DNA from: Nepenthes gracilis
Lineage: Eukaryota; Streptophyta; Magnoliopsida; Caryophyllales; Nepenthaceae
NCBI GenBank assembly: GCA_033239525.1
Contig: BSYO01000022.1
Coordinates: 13,340,923-13,404,922, forward strand
DNA: 64,000 bases
Reading direction: 5' to 3'
Part shown: positions 1 to 10,740 of the stretch, piece after piece
How the letters are laid out: the number at the start of each line of letters is the position of its first letter
Position numbering within the stretch: position 1 is the stretch's first letter
Made by a program: the position numbers and the translations under genes
The notes under the pieces: model-generated
What the model was told of the DNA's origin: nothing
What the model saw: only the letters and a program-made list of their open reading frames with translations
Databases searched by the model: none

Positions 1-1064
1 TAATTTGTTGCTGCATCTGCTGCCTGTTGGAAGCACAATTGGGGCAGTGGGCAATTGCTGTGGATTTGTGGATGTCAATTCATCTCTACCCTTGCTAAGG
101 CTTCTCGTGGTTGGCCTGTGCTGATGGTGGACCATTGGCTCATCTGGTCTTGCTGCTGAGCCCAATTTTGAGTGCAGTAAATGATGTATTTGCTGGAGCT
201 AAAATGGCATAGCCTTGATGGAGCTGCTGACCCCTTGCTGAAGCTCCGGGTTGCTGCTTGCAGTGGTGTATTTTGTAATGATGCTGAAGTTGCTGATTCA
301 ACAGCTACTGCTGTTAGCGCCTCTCCTGGATTCTGGGAGTTGTGGTACAGACTGCTGCTGATCCAGACTGATATTTGGATGCTCTGGCTAAATTTGCTGT
401 ACTGGTTTAAATACTGGTTGATGCTGCTGCTTTTAGTAGCTCGGTTTGTGGGGCTTTCATGCTGAGAGAGCTGCCGATGAGCTCGTGATGTTGTGGTATG
501 GTCTGCTGGCAGTTTGTCGGTGCTGTTCCTACTGACATGCTGACCTTCACAGCTTGCTGAGTGCAAGTGACTGTTGGCAGATTGCTCCATGCCCCCTGCT
601 GTGCCAGTTAGATTTGGCGCTGATGATGGATTGGTAGTTGAAGGTTCTGTCTTATGCTTCCCTGGGTTTCTGCCTCGCTGCTCGAACCGGAATGGTTGTT
701 GGCCAGTAGTGCTGTTCGGTAGTACATGCCGTCTTGCTGCTGTTGGCCCTGTGTGATTGATGCTGAGCCTGATGTAGGAATTTTTGGATGCTGCTGGCCC
801 TGCCGATTTGCCTCCTGCTTGTTTTTGGATGCATTTGGGTTGTTGGTAGCATGCTCATGTAAAATGACTCGTTCATTTTCTTTATTTTGTTTTGATTGCT
901 TCTCTTAGAGATTTTTTGTGGTTTTATCTTATGTTCTTGTCACTCGGGGTATGCCCTAGCGTATTTTGCTCTAACTCCAAGTCAAAAAACTTAGAGTTAT
1001 AACATTGTGATTTGTAATTTTTTTCTCTCATACACCCAAAATACACACTTACCAAAAAAAAAAA
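1..1064 (+). mobile_element. ORF-less LINE derivative E1, 3' part (runs off left edge)
   Basis: TGCTG-rich, non-coding sequence that ends in the family 3' end: a CTCGGGGTATGCCCTAGC box near 944-961, a stem-loop around 972-999 (AACTCCAAGT pairing with ACTTAGAGTT, one mismatch), then ACACTTACC and an A-tract ending at 1064. Positions 1-900 align by eye with 33,219-34,400 of E18, so the two are the same subfamily. No long ORF makes sense; short frames are shadows of the repeat composition. The 5' end and left TSD lie outside the window. Confidence 0.8.
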
Positions 1065-2386
1065 AGCCAGCCAAGGCCTTTCCATTACCACCAATTTCCA
1101 ACACTAGCAGCAACCGAACACTGCACCCTGGTGCAGCCGAATAACCTGACACCAGGAATTCCAGGACTAACAAGGCAAAGCACGATTAATGCAGAATGGG
1201 AACAGATAGCCCGGCAACATAGCACCATCCACTTTAGGAGCAAAAATCAGCATCAAAAATTACAGCATACGACCTTCCACTAGAAGGAACTTCAAATCAG
1301 CGCAAGACCATCTGCTGTCATCTAACTAGCGCCAGTTGATGAAGCCCAACAGACAGGGCCATCGCCAGACATAGCCAGCTAATAAACAGCAGTTCGGCTT
1401 CAGCCACCTTATCCCAGAGCACACCTGCTTCAACATACCAATAATGACAGCAAACTTCGGACCATGTCATCATGAGAGAGAAAGAAGGACGCATCATCAA
1501 TTACTTCGGATCAAACAGAATCATCCGCATCCACCCGGAAGCACAAACAGTTCAAGGCCATCACACCCAAAATAACCACGATCCAGCATTTCAGCAGGTA
1601 GAAAAAATCCCCATTGCACAGCCGCAGAAGAAATTGAGCTTCATATGAGAAAATGTCAAGAAAATAGGAAGCATGCAAACCAGCAGTGAAAAGTGCACAT
1701 AGCACTAAACTCAACCAAACAGCAGCTCAGAATGGTGAAGCATAGCATCGAGCCAACAAGCTGGCAGTACATCCCACAAACTGGAAATAACTTTGCCAAT
1801 TCCGTATGGATCCTGCTTCATATCCCACACCGCATCGATAATTGCAGGCAAACCCTGCACAGAATAAAACCCCAGCCAACCGCAATGAATTAACACAACC
1901 AACCATTCCCAGCTTGGCTACAAAAAATACAGGACGAAATGCAGAGACAGCATCAGTTCAGAGAGTTCCAGTAGCATTTCAACATGGTCAGCCAAGCAAC
2001 AAACCCGTAGGCTCCAGTAGCAGCCATCGACACCCAGATTTACATCAGCATATACATAAGACACAATAGGCCATGGCAATACTAGAAAGAAAGCCCTAGA
2101 TCAGAAAGTGCTTCTTATAACATCAAGCATGCTGGAGACCAAAATCATCATAATCGGCTGAAGATGGCACATAGACATTAGTAGCTTACCCCACATCACA
2201 CCACCAAAATCAGGGCGCCTCAGCAGCTGCCACTAAATCTCCCGCTCAGCAACAACAGATTTCAACCGACAGCAACCTCACTACTCAGTAATCTGATCTG
2301 ATCACTATCAGCAACAGCAACCAGCCCACCAGGCTTCAACAAAACCACAACAAAACCAACCTAACTGGTAGACAAATATCAACTCC
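1065..2386 (-). other. CAGCA-rich non-coding sequence, LINE 3'-UTR type in minus orientation
   Basis: No gene seen. The plus strand is rich in CAGCA/CAGCC words, the complement of the TGCTG-rich 3' UTRs elsewhere, so this is probably LINE 3' UTR read on the minus strand. It may be the displaced 3' UTR of LINE-A, whose ORF2 end at 8,934 abuts the tail of E2 with no 3' UTR of its own. That link is an inference from position and composition; no TSD joins the two sides. Confidence 0.45.
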
Positions 2387-2569
2387 GCCGAAGCGGAGTT
2401 CGGCCTGGTGGTTAGTAACGCTTACACCTTCCCTCTCCACCTGGGTTCGAATCTCCGCGGAAGCACCCGTGGTACTGAACCTCCCTAAAAAATCCTTCGG
2501 GATTTCTGGGATATGGGGCCGCGAAGCGGTGGGGCCAGTCATGTTAAAAAGCTTACCCTTACCACAGTT
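2387..2569 (+). mobile_element. tRNA-derived SINE, copy 1 (subfamily a)
   Basis: About 183 bp starting GCCGAAGCGGAGTTCGG. It has a degenerate box A (TGGTGGTTAGTAACG, 2406-2420), a good box B (GGTTCGAATC, 2444-2453) and ends CTTACCCTTACCACAGTT. Internal hairpins are AAATCC-TTCG-GGATTT and CCGC-GAA-GCGG. There is no poly(A); other copies end in a short T run. It sits directly 5' of the ORF1-only element E2, in the same orientation. Size and T-rich end resemble the Au-type plant SINEs, but that identity was not tested. Confidence 0.85.
2444..2453 (+). promoter_or_regulatory. RNA polymerase III B box of SINE copy 1
   Basis: GGTTCGAATC matches the tRNA T-loop / B-box consensus. With the degraded A box 38 bp upstream it is the internal Pol III promoter of the SINE. 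Whether it is active is unknown. Confidence 0.7.
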
Positions 2570-2689
2570 CTGGTGTCAATTCTGCCATGTGATTTATTCT
2601 AGAGAGAGAATCTCTCTCCTCTCTCTTCGAATTCAAAATTCGAATTCCTTCCTGCTGCCCGTTCGGCTCTGGCGGCACTGCCGACGGCC

Positions 2690-4588
2690 ATGGCCGGCCT
2701 CTTGGGTGATTCCCTTGTCACGTTCTCGGACCACGCTGTCCCCGGTCTTCTGGCTCCTTCTCCCTCTGTGCTGCCAGCGACGAAGGTGTTTGGAGCGAGC
2801 GACTTTCCGCCACTTTTCGTTAAATCTTCGGCCTCCCCAAATGGCCCTGATGCCGGTTTCCTGACGCAGGTCGTGGGCTTGGAAGCTGGTTGCTACTTCC
2901 CACAGAAGCCGGTTCTCCCATCCCACCCCCTTTCTGATGACTCTGGTCCGCTCTGCTGTAGCCCGTCGGGCTCGCCTGCTAAACCTATTGAGTCCAAGGT
3001 ACCCCCTAAATCTGCTAGCTCGTCTTTAAAAACATCAAACGCCCATCTGTCTGCAAAATCTTGGGCTAAAGTCGTCGAGGTTAAGGGTCTTCGCTCCTTT
3101 GGCTCTCTTACATTTTTCCCCGCCTCTATTGAGTCTGACTTTGATAGTCCAACCTCTCCTCCTGCTGAGGTCGTGCAGCAATGCTCCACATTTTGGGGCT
3201 ACACTCTGGTGGGTTTCTTCCCGGTAAACCTTCCCACTTTTCCGGCAGTCAATGGTATCGCCCGAAGAATTTGGGCTAAATATGGGATGCGTCACGTTGC
3301 TGTTAATGGTAATGGGATTTATTTTTTTCAATTTGATTCTGAACCTCAACTGGTGGCTTGCTTGACTAGAGGACCCTAGGCCATTAAAAAGTCGCCTGTC
3401 GAACCCTGAATGGATTTCGTTGTCTAATGTGCCACTTGAATTCTGGACTCCAATGGGTTTAAGTTGGATTGCTAGCAGGATTGGTAAGCCAATCCTTTGT
3501 GATTCACTTACTGCCTCTATGCATTGGGTGCATGTGGCCAGAGTGTGTGTTGAGCTGCAGAAGGGTGACCCTCGACCAGCAAAAATTAGGATTATGTCGA
3601 TGGCTGCTGATCCTTCCAGGGTAGTTGAGATTGGTATTTCTTATCACTCTAAGAAAGAATTTAACAGGTTTCCTAGTAGAATAATGAGGCCTGCAGATAT
3701 GCCTAAGGCTCCGGTTCCTGATGCTGCTGGGGCTGGTGCTTCACCCACCATATCCCCCTCTGTTTTGGATGTGTCTGTGCACGTGTTGAACCTAATTTTC
3801 CTGATGAAGGGCCAATTAGAGAGGTTGAATCCTCTTCTGGTTGTGTTATGGAAAATATGGTTCAGACGACAAGCTGCTCTGGCATTGATGATTAATCTGA
3901 CAATGGGCTGGTTTCTTCACTGCCTCACCAATTTTCTATTTCTGCTCCTGCTCTGGATGCATCTGCTTCCACTGCTGGGCTTCATGAACTTGATCAGACA
4001 ATCAGGCCTCTAACCGAGGCTCCTTCTCTGGGGATTTGTGGTTCGAATCTGCAATTGGACCTTACTAATGAGGATTGTACTGACACGCCTTCTAATGCTG
4101 GTTGTCACCAATTGCTGGAAGATGCGGCCTCGTTTGTGAATGATGCAGTGCCGGTGCTTGAAGCTGGTAATCATTGGGAGTGCTGTGTTGTTAGTTGTGA
4201 CTCCCTCCCTGATGCTGATATCCACCAAATGGTGGATGCTGTTGATTTGGAATTGTCCCCAAACTCATTGCCTGTTTCGGCCCCAGGCTCTGGGTTCCCG
4301 GATGGGTTAGGTGGGAATGGGGCAGCCGCTATTTTGGGACCCAAAGTAGGTCTTGATGCTGAGGTAGGGGATTCATCCGAACCTAATGACTCCTGCTCTC
4401 TGAAACCAAATAGGTCTCTAGTTGGGGTTGAAGGACTTCCTGCAAGGAATTTGGCTTGTGTGAATTGCCAAACTCCTGAAGTTCTTGATTCTACTCCAGA
4501 GTCTATTGCGCGGATTGTCCGTAAATATTCCCTGGCTGCTTCTTCTACTGGAAATTGGCATAATGATCCATCTGTTGATGGTTCTGGA
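2690..4588 (+). pseudogene. ORF1 of E2, N-terminal and middle part (DUF4283-like), broken
   Basis: Starts MAGLLGDSLV. Residues about 105-230 resemble the RRM-like DUF4283 domain of plant L1 ORF1 proteins (SWAKVVEV..., WGYTLVGFFPV, AVNGIARRIWAKYG, YFFQFDS), and the second half of the domain follows at 3420-3660 (LEFWTPMGLSWIASRIGKP, ARVCVEL). A stop after CLTRGP, where the family has GPW, and a short loss split the frame at 3377-3420; another shift lies near 3,900-4,050. The part from 4055 is acidic and Ser/Asp-rich. No CCHC zinc knuckle is present. The frame is cut at 4589 by E3. Role by family: nucleic-acid-binding ORF1p of a retrotransposon ribonucleoprotein. Confidence 0.8.
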
Positions 4589-6288
4589 TTTTTTTTTTTG
4601 TAAGAAAGTATTTTGGATTATAGGGAGAAAAATTACAAAATTAATGTTTTATCTCCAAGTATTTTGACTTGGATTTAAAACATTTAAAGCTAGGGCATAC
4701 CCCGAGCAAACGGTACAAAGAAAATACCAAAAAAGCCTCTAAGAGGACTACGTGCAGCAGAAAACAACATATGTAATCTGAAATTACCCCTAAGCTGACA
4801 CACAAGATAAGCAAGAGCAGAGCAACATGCGGTGCATCGCAAGCACCACCTGGGCACCAAAAGCAAACTACAAAAATCAGCAGACTGGAGGTACCAAAAT
4901 AGCCACAAAAATAGTGCAGCAGCCAGACCAGAATCAGCAAAAGAAGGAAGTCCTGGCAACAAATATAACAGCATCTACTCAATGCCACACAGCAGCCTCA
5001 AGAGACTGAAACCATCTTCAGCACCATTCCAGCCCATGCTTCAGAAGCATCACACAGCCGGGCACTAACCCACTTGTATATTATCGAAGCATCAGCAGCA
5101 AACTCCAAAGGAAAGATCAGCATTTCCTTCAGCAACTACCAAGAGTTCTGTCAATCTCTAAGATTAACAAAACAATTGCAGCTGACCATCAAGCCATCAA
5201 GTCGAGCTACATCAGCCGATGCTAAATAGATGCAAAGAGGCTACACCCCAACAGCATCCAATGCAACAACCGCATTCCTCCCATTGTCAAAGCTGGGCCA
5301 GCGGATCACCAACCACAGCCTCACAAAATTGGTAGAAAATGAAACCAGCAACATGCAAAACTGCAGTTAAACAGACGCACATCACCAACCTCAGAAGTCA
5401 CTACCATTAAGGGTCCTCCAGAGCCAGCACATCCACAGTCCACCCGAAGCACTTCCACCAGTGCCAATCTTCAAATACATCAAAGCCACCAGCTGCGAGA
5501 TCACCAGCATACCAACAGCACAGCAGCAATCAGTTAGCTTCTCAGCCAACCGACGTCAGAAACGAGAATTCACCAGCAACTGGACCAGAGCCTTTGATTT
5601 TATTTTATTTTATTTTTGGTAAGTAAGTTGTATTTTGGATTAACGGGAGAAAAAATTTACAAAATACTATGTTATAACTCCAAGTTTTTTGACTTGGAGT
5701 TAGAACATAAAACGCTAGGGCATACCCCGAGCGACTGGTACATCATAGAATACATCGGAATATCCCTAAGAAGAGTGCTAACTGGACCAGAGCCAGCAGA
5801 ATTCCAAAGAGACTGAAAGAAAAATCAGAGTTTTAGCTTGAAGTAGGCATGCACCAGCCACAAACTGCCAGCAGCAAACCACCACTAGCCAACACATACC
5901 CACCATACAACCAGCCGCCCCCCACAGCAAGTCAAAATTACCACGAGAAGGCAAGACCAGCATACAGTCAGGAACAATCTGAAACAGAGTCTAAACCCTG
6001 TTCATAGCCCACAACAGGAGGACACTCCCACCGCAGCAAGAGCAATCGCACCCAATATACAAGCAGCAAATCGGGCCTTAATTGCTGCACAACAACATCA
6101 CAATCACACCACGGTTAAGCAACGCACATACAGGGCACCATCTCAACCAAAAGGAAATTAAGTCACCAAAAGGAACCTCGTCCAGATGCTCAGCCCTCAG
6201 CCGAAATGGCCCAATCCAGTAACACATGGGCTCCCCAAACCCAAACAAATGGGACACAAGCCATAAGAAAAACAGAGCAGCACCAAAG
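4589..6288 (-). mobile_element. Minus-oriented ORF-less element E3 inserted in ORF1 of E2
   Basis: Begins with the minus-strand tail (T-run, GTAAGAAAGTATTTTGG) and a stem-loop at 4643-4682, then GGGCATACCCCGAGC near 4694-4708, followed by CAGCA-rich body homologous to the left arm of the inverted composite (17,050-18,350). Copy 2 of ORF1 (26,140-26,190) gives the empty site: here about 24 bp of ORF1 is missing at the junction and no TSD is visible. The 5' end is truncated near 6288. E4 is nested inside. Confidence 0.8.
5593..5779 (-). mobile_element. 5'-truncated tail insertion E4 (187 bp), nested in E3
   Basis: Flanked by the 15-bp TSD AACTGGACCAGAGCC (5578-5592 and 5780-5794). It holds only the family 3' end: an impure tail (TTTTATTTTATTTTATTTTT), GGTAAGTAAG, the stem-loop at 5661-5706 (ATGTTATAACTCCAAG arm) and GGGCATACCCCGAGC. 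The TSD in sense orientation begins GGCTCTGG right after the tail. Confidence 0.93.
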
Positions 6289-6559
6289 GACTATGCCTAG
6301 TTTGGTCCCTGTTACTGGATGCTCAGAGGTGAATGATGAGCCTTTAGTGGCTGTTACCAAGGAATATGGTGGTAGTGTTGGTCATGTTCAGTCCGTTGAG
6401 TATTCCGTTGCTAGTGTCGTGGACTATGTTTATGACGATCGTCAACGATATGAGGATGAGCAATTTGCTAGGCTGGCTATAAATGGGTGGGAACGGGTGG
6501 CAGCTGAGCGCCGTCGGCGTAAATCTGCCTCCAAGAAAGCCCGGCGACCTCATTCATGA
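6289..6559 (+). pseudogene. ORF1 of E2, C-terminal part
   Basis: Continues ORF1 after E3 (LVPVTGCSEVNDEPL... to ...KKARRPHS, stop at 6557-6559). The same segment is read in E11 at 26,180-26,450. It is acidic and then ends in a strongly basic tail (AAERRRRKSASKKARRP), a likely nuclear-localisation or RNA-binding tail; the ORF1s of LINE-A and LINE-B end in comparable basic tails. The 3' UTR follows at once; there is no ORF2. Confidence 0.75.
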
Positions 6560-6742
6560 CATCTGGTTCCTTCCAAAAAGTTACCTGATGCAGATGGTGC
6601 TGTACCTGTTTTTTTTGGGTTTATGCTAGCTGCCGGATTTGATTGGGTGCTAAATGGTTCTGATTTTGGCTGCCTGTTGCCCCTGAAGGCCTTATCAGTG
6701 CACTGATACACTGCTGCTTCTGGTTGTCGTTCGTTTGGCATG

Positions 6743-7732
6743 GTTGCTTTAGCTCATAAAGATACTGGAACTGGATGTTTTGACCCTGGCTGGGGTATGC
6801 TCTAGGAGATTGATTCTGTTGTGGTCGGATTGCATTGAGGTGGCTCAGGTGAGCCTTGGCGTTTGGCGTGGATTGAAATGTGGAGGTGTTCTCAAGCGAG
6901 GCAGTTTTACGGATCTTTGCTCTACTAGGAACTTGCTCCTCTGGATATGCAACCGCTGTGCACAAGATCTTTGCCGGAAGTGCTTTCTTTGGCATGGAAA
7001 TTGAGCATTCGGTGTCGGCTCTCTTGGAGCCCGGTTTGGTTTGCCCGGATTGGAATCCATCAATTTTTGCTGCCGGAGTGCATTTAGTACACCATTGCCG
7101 GAGTGGCCATTGGACGGAGTGATTTAACATCCGGAGTGCTTGTTTCACTATTAATTTGGAGAGGGCTGGAGTAAGTCCGAGTGCATTTTGTCCAACGAAA
7201 GCCGGAGTGAATTGCGCATGTTAAGGCCGGAGTGGCTTAGTTGTCGGAGTGGCTTTGTTTCTTTGGAGACCGGAGTGCCTTCTGTTCGCCATGGACGGAG
7301 TGGCCATGGGACGGAGTGGATTAACTTCCGGATCTCACTTTTGGCCGGAGTGGATTTATGCAAGTCCGGAGTGCAAATGAAAACCGGAGTGACTTGCATG
7401 TCTTTAGGACGGAGTGGCTTTGATGATGAACCTGGAGGGCTGTGTTCTCTTATTGCCGGAGTGAGGTGCGTGGGGGTCTTGTCAAAACGGATGAAGATCT
7501 TGATGCATCTGGAGCTCATCCACACTTCATATTTTTATGAAGGAATTTTTATTTAAATGTGTAGATCGTTGTCCTCCTAGAGGCTTTTTATATATTTTTG
7601 ATGTATCGTTTGCTCGGGGTATGCCATAGCATCGCATGTTTTAAATCCAAGTCAATATACTTGGAGATAAAACATTTATTTTCTAATTTTTCTCCCATTA
7701 ATCCAAAATTCTTACTTACCAAAAAAAAAAAA
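6743..7732 (+). mobile_element. LINE derivative E5 with a CCGGAGTG-type 3' UTR, inserted in E2
   Basis: Ends in the family 3' end (GCTCGGGGTATGCCATAGC from about 7614, stem-loop 7636-7675, ACTTACC, A-tract to 7732). Its body is filled with CGGAGTG words instead of TGCTG. Comparison with E11 shows E2 sequence resuming at 7733 (GTTTGGGGATATGATGG) and about 60 bp of the target missing on the left. The left boundary is approximate and no good TSD was found. Confidence 0.7.
6840..7475 (+). repeat. Dispersed CCGGAGTG motif cluster
   Basis: The words CCGGAGTG, ACGGAGTG or CGGAGTG recur more than 20 times at irregular 15-45 nt spacing, separated by unrelated T-rich spacers. The reverse complement (CACTCCGG) fills the 3' UTR of LINE-G (37,780-38,990), and CTCCG motifs fill the LTR at 59,640-61,770. 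It is not a regular tandem array; only the core word is conserved. Confidence 0.85.
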
Positions 7733-8933
7733 GTTTGGGGATATGATGGACCGAGTCGTAATGCAAATTGTTTCTGCTGGCTTTACTCTGATGCAGGTTT
7801 CTGCTGCCTGCTCACCAGCAATGCAAATTGTGTTGCCAGGTTATGTCCTTACTGTGAAATGACTGTGGTGGCCTGGTTTGGTGCTGTTTTGCTGGTTTTT
7901 ACAGTCGGTTTGATGCACTGTGCTTATGCTGAGATAAGCACTGGCCTATGCAAATGCATTTGGTGGCCTCTATAAATTGGTTGGTGTGCTAATATGCATA
8001 TCTTTTGCTACTGTGCTGCTGAATTGGGAGCTGATATTGCTGCTGGGATGTTTGAAGGCTTGGTGGAGCCAGCGATGTTGTAGGCAAACTGGTTCTTCCT
8101 TTTCTGCTGCTGATTGAAGAGGAATGCAGTGAAAAGCTGCTGAGGTGTTTTCTGCTGCCGCTGGTGCCTGTTGATGTATTCAGTTGCATGCTTGATTTCC
8201 TGAATCCATGCTGATGGAAGCTGATCTGGTGGGAACCCCTGGAAGGAGTCGTCACTGCTGTAGTTTGTTATTTGTAGTGGTGTTGAGTCCTTTGCGTGAT
8301 CTTTGAACATCTGTTAGAGTTTTGCTGCGATGCTTTGATGATCTGTGAGGTGCGTCTGGAGCATGGGCAGCTGAAGGTGTTGAAGCTGCTTTCAGTTTCC
8401 TATAGGGGCCTATATGGGCAATGCCGTAGCTGCTGTGTGACATTGAGCTGAAGCATGTGCTGGTCTTTTTGATGCCAGGGCTCCCTTCTTCTGCTGATTA
8501 TGATACAGCAACAGATTGGCATTTTACTGGCTGACTCCAGATGAAGTTTTGCTGATCCTGGTGAAGCTTGAAATCCAGTGATATAGCTGGATCTGGATGC
8601 ACTGCAAGTGAAATGCGCTGGTGTTGCTTGCGGTGCACCGCAAGATGCTCTTGCATTGTTAACGTGTGTGTGTCTGTTTTTGTGTAATTTCAGATTACAT
8701 TTGTTGTTTGTTTTGTTGAACGCTGTCCTCTCAGAGGCTTTTTTGGTATTATCAGTTGTACCATTTGCTTGGGGTATGTCCTAACTTTTATATTTTATTT
8801 CCAAGTCAAAATACTTAGAGATAAAACATAGATGTTATAATTTTTACTCCCTATAATCCAAAATACTTACTTACCAAAAAAAAAAATAGCCACTCAATGC
8901 AAAAATCCCCTTTTTTTATTTAAATATATATAT

Positions 8934-10740
8934 TTATACTCCCCACCTCATCCGAGCCGTCCTAGAGACTCCCCTTTCAGGCACCGGGATGGTCAACAGT
9001 TTAAGTCTCACAACATTGACCACCAAAGAGAAAATCTGGGAAATGTCCTGGGGGTGATTTTTGGAATATACGGTTATTACGCTCCCTCCATATGAAGTAA
9101 ACCGTGACGGCCAGAGATGATCTTTTAGAGACAGCCATAAAGTTTTTCCCTTTCCAATTAGAAGCAGCACAAGATATATTCTGATTCCAATCGGGATGGG
9201 GCCAATGAATACCGGAGTGTCTACGAACAAGATCCCATAATGCTCTGGAGAAATGGCAAGAAAAGAAAAGATGACCAAGGTCTTCATTTTCAGTATTGCA
9301 TAGTATGCATTGAGGAAACAGGTTTGGGATAAAATGGAGGCGGTTAAGAGTATTCAATCTATTCTTAACAACAAGCCAGAGGGTAAAGGCGTGGGAATGA
9401 ATATGGGAAGGACCCCACACCAGCTGTGTCCAAATAACTTTAGGTTTGGGAGGATGGATGAGACGGTAAGCAGACTTAGTCGTGAAAATGCCCTTAACAT
9501 TCCCAATCCACCTCAACGAGTCTTTTTGGTTGCTGCGAGGAGGATTTACCGGCATATTCATTGCAAGTTGGGACACCTCAGTGTCAAAAGGGTTGGGCCA
9601 GGACCATTCATTATTCCTGATAATTGCATCAACTTTAACACCCCAATTTAACCCCGAAACCAGGCAGGTACGATCAGTACTCACCTCACTCAGGGGACCA
9701 AGGGGGTGCCAGTTATCGTGCCAGAGGAAGGTATCAGAACCATCCCCTATATCCTTAACAGAGTAGGCGCGCATGAAAGACCTCACTTTCATAATCTTGC
9801 GCCAGCTCCAAGGGGCAGATGCCGGGATTTTTAGGGTCCAAATGCACCGGTCTTTGATTCTGTTCTTATAAATCCATGAAGACCAGGCCGAATTCGGGTC
9901 TTTAGATAAGAGGCGCCAAAGAGCTTGCAATTGAGGGCCTTGTTTTGATCCAGCAGGTTCTTAATACCCAGCCCACCTTCCGACTTGGGGAAACAAATAT
10001 CATGTCATGCTACCTTAGCACAGACTCTGCCTTCGGAAGCACCATTCCAAAGGAAACGGCGAAGAATGCACTCAATTGCTTTGAGGATGGTTTTGGGCAA
10101 AATAAAAATAGAGGCCCAATAGAGGTGAATAGAGGAGAGAATGGAGGCAATGAGTTGCAATCGCCCACCGAAGGAGAGCCATCTACATTTCCAAGATGTA
10201 GTCCTTTTAGTGATTCTGTCAGTGAGAGATTTGCAGTCAGAAACCGAGAGCCTAGAAGTGATCAATGGGACCGCCAGGTATCTTATTGGAAGTTTGCCCA
10301 TTTTAAATCCCATGATAGCAGCTATGTCATGATGAAGGAAAGAGTCCTTAGAGCAGATGAAGATTTCACTTTTCTTTGGATTAGCAGATAGGCCAGAGAT
10401 ACTATGAAATTCATCAAGGCAATCTTTGAGGGTCTGGGTAGATTGGGTATCAGCTTGGGAGAAGAAGAGGAGGTCATCAGCAAAGGCAAGCATAACAGTC
10501 TGTGTTTCGGCGCATTTCCAGTAAAATTTAAACTGATTATCCCGCCTGGCCTTGACCTCAATGATGCCATTAAGAACCTCCATGACAAGGACAAATAAAT
10601 AGGGAGAAAGTGGATCCCCTTGGCGAAGACCTTTACCACCTTTGAAGAAACCAACAACTTCCCCATTGATGTTGAGTGAATACATCAGAGAAGTGATGCA
10701 TTGGAAGATCCAATTGACCATTTGTGGGGGAAACTTCATG
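8934..10740 (-). pseudogene. LINE-A ORF2, C-terminal half (RT core, thumb, zf-RVT)
   Basis: Downstream half of the reverse transcriptase: [21 protein letters not shown], then the active-site block AFADDLLFF (FADD), then the conserved thumb region (SWKCRWLSFGGRLQLIASIL). The C-terminus has a zf-RVT-type domain (SKSAYRLIHPPKP, CILCNTENEDLGHLFFSC with C-x2-C and H/C ligands, then YFIWRERNNR). There is no RNase H domain. At least two frameshifts join the frames 10,005-10,739, 9,001-9,930 and 8,934-9,287. The stop lies in TATAA next to the first A/T-rich tract. Confidence 0.9.

Larger units (their letters stand above)
2570..8886 (+). mobile_element. ORF1-only (HAL1-like) LINE derivative E2
   Basis: Order on the plus strand: LINE-type 5' UTR (CT-rich, then GCCGGCC, 2590-2689), ORF1 (2690-6559 with insertions), TGCTG-rich 3' UTR, and the family 3' end (GGGGTATGTCC near 8771, stem-loop 8790-8830, ACTTACTTACC, A-tract to 8886). 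There is no ORF2 between the ORF1 stop and the 3' UTR. A second copy, E11, has the same ORF1-to-3'UTR junction, so ORF2 was lost before both copies were made. E3 and E5 are inserted in it, and E4 in E3. No convincing TSD was found around the unit. Confidence 0.75.

Noticed and set aside
1065..2386. A host gene exon between E1 and the SINE
   Set aside because: No frame longer than about 75 codons, no splice-bounded coding pattern, and the composition matches LINE 3' UTRs.
2387..2569. Firm naming of the SINE as Au
   Set aside because: Length, tRNA head and T-rich end fit, but I cannot compare it with the Au consensus here, so the family name is left open.
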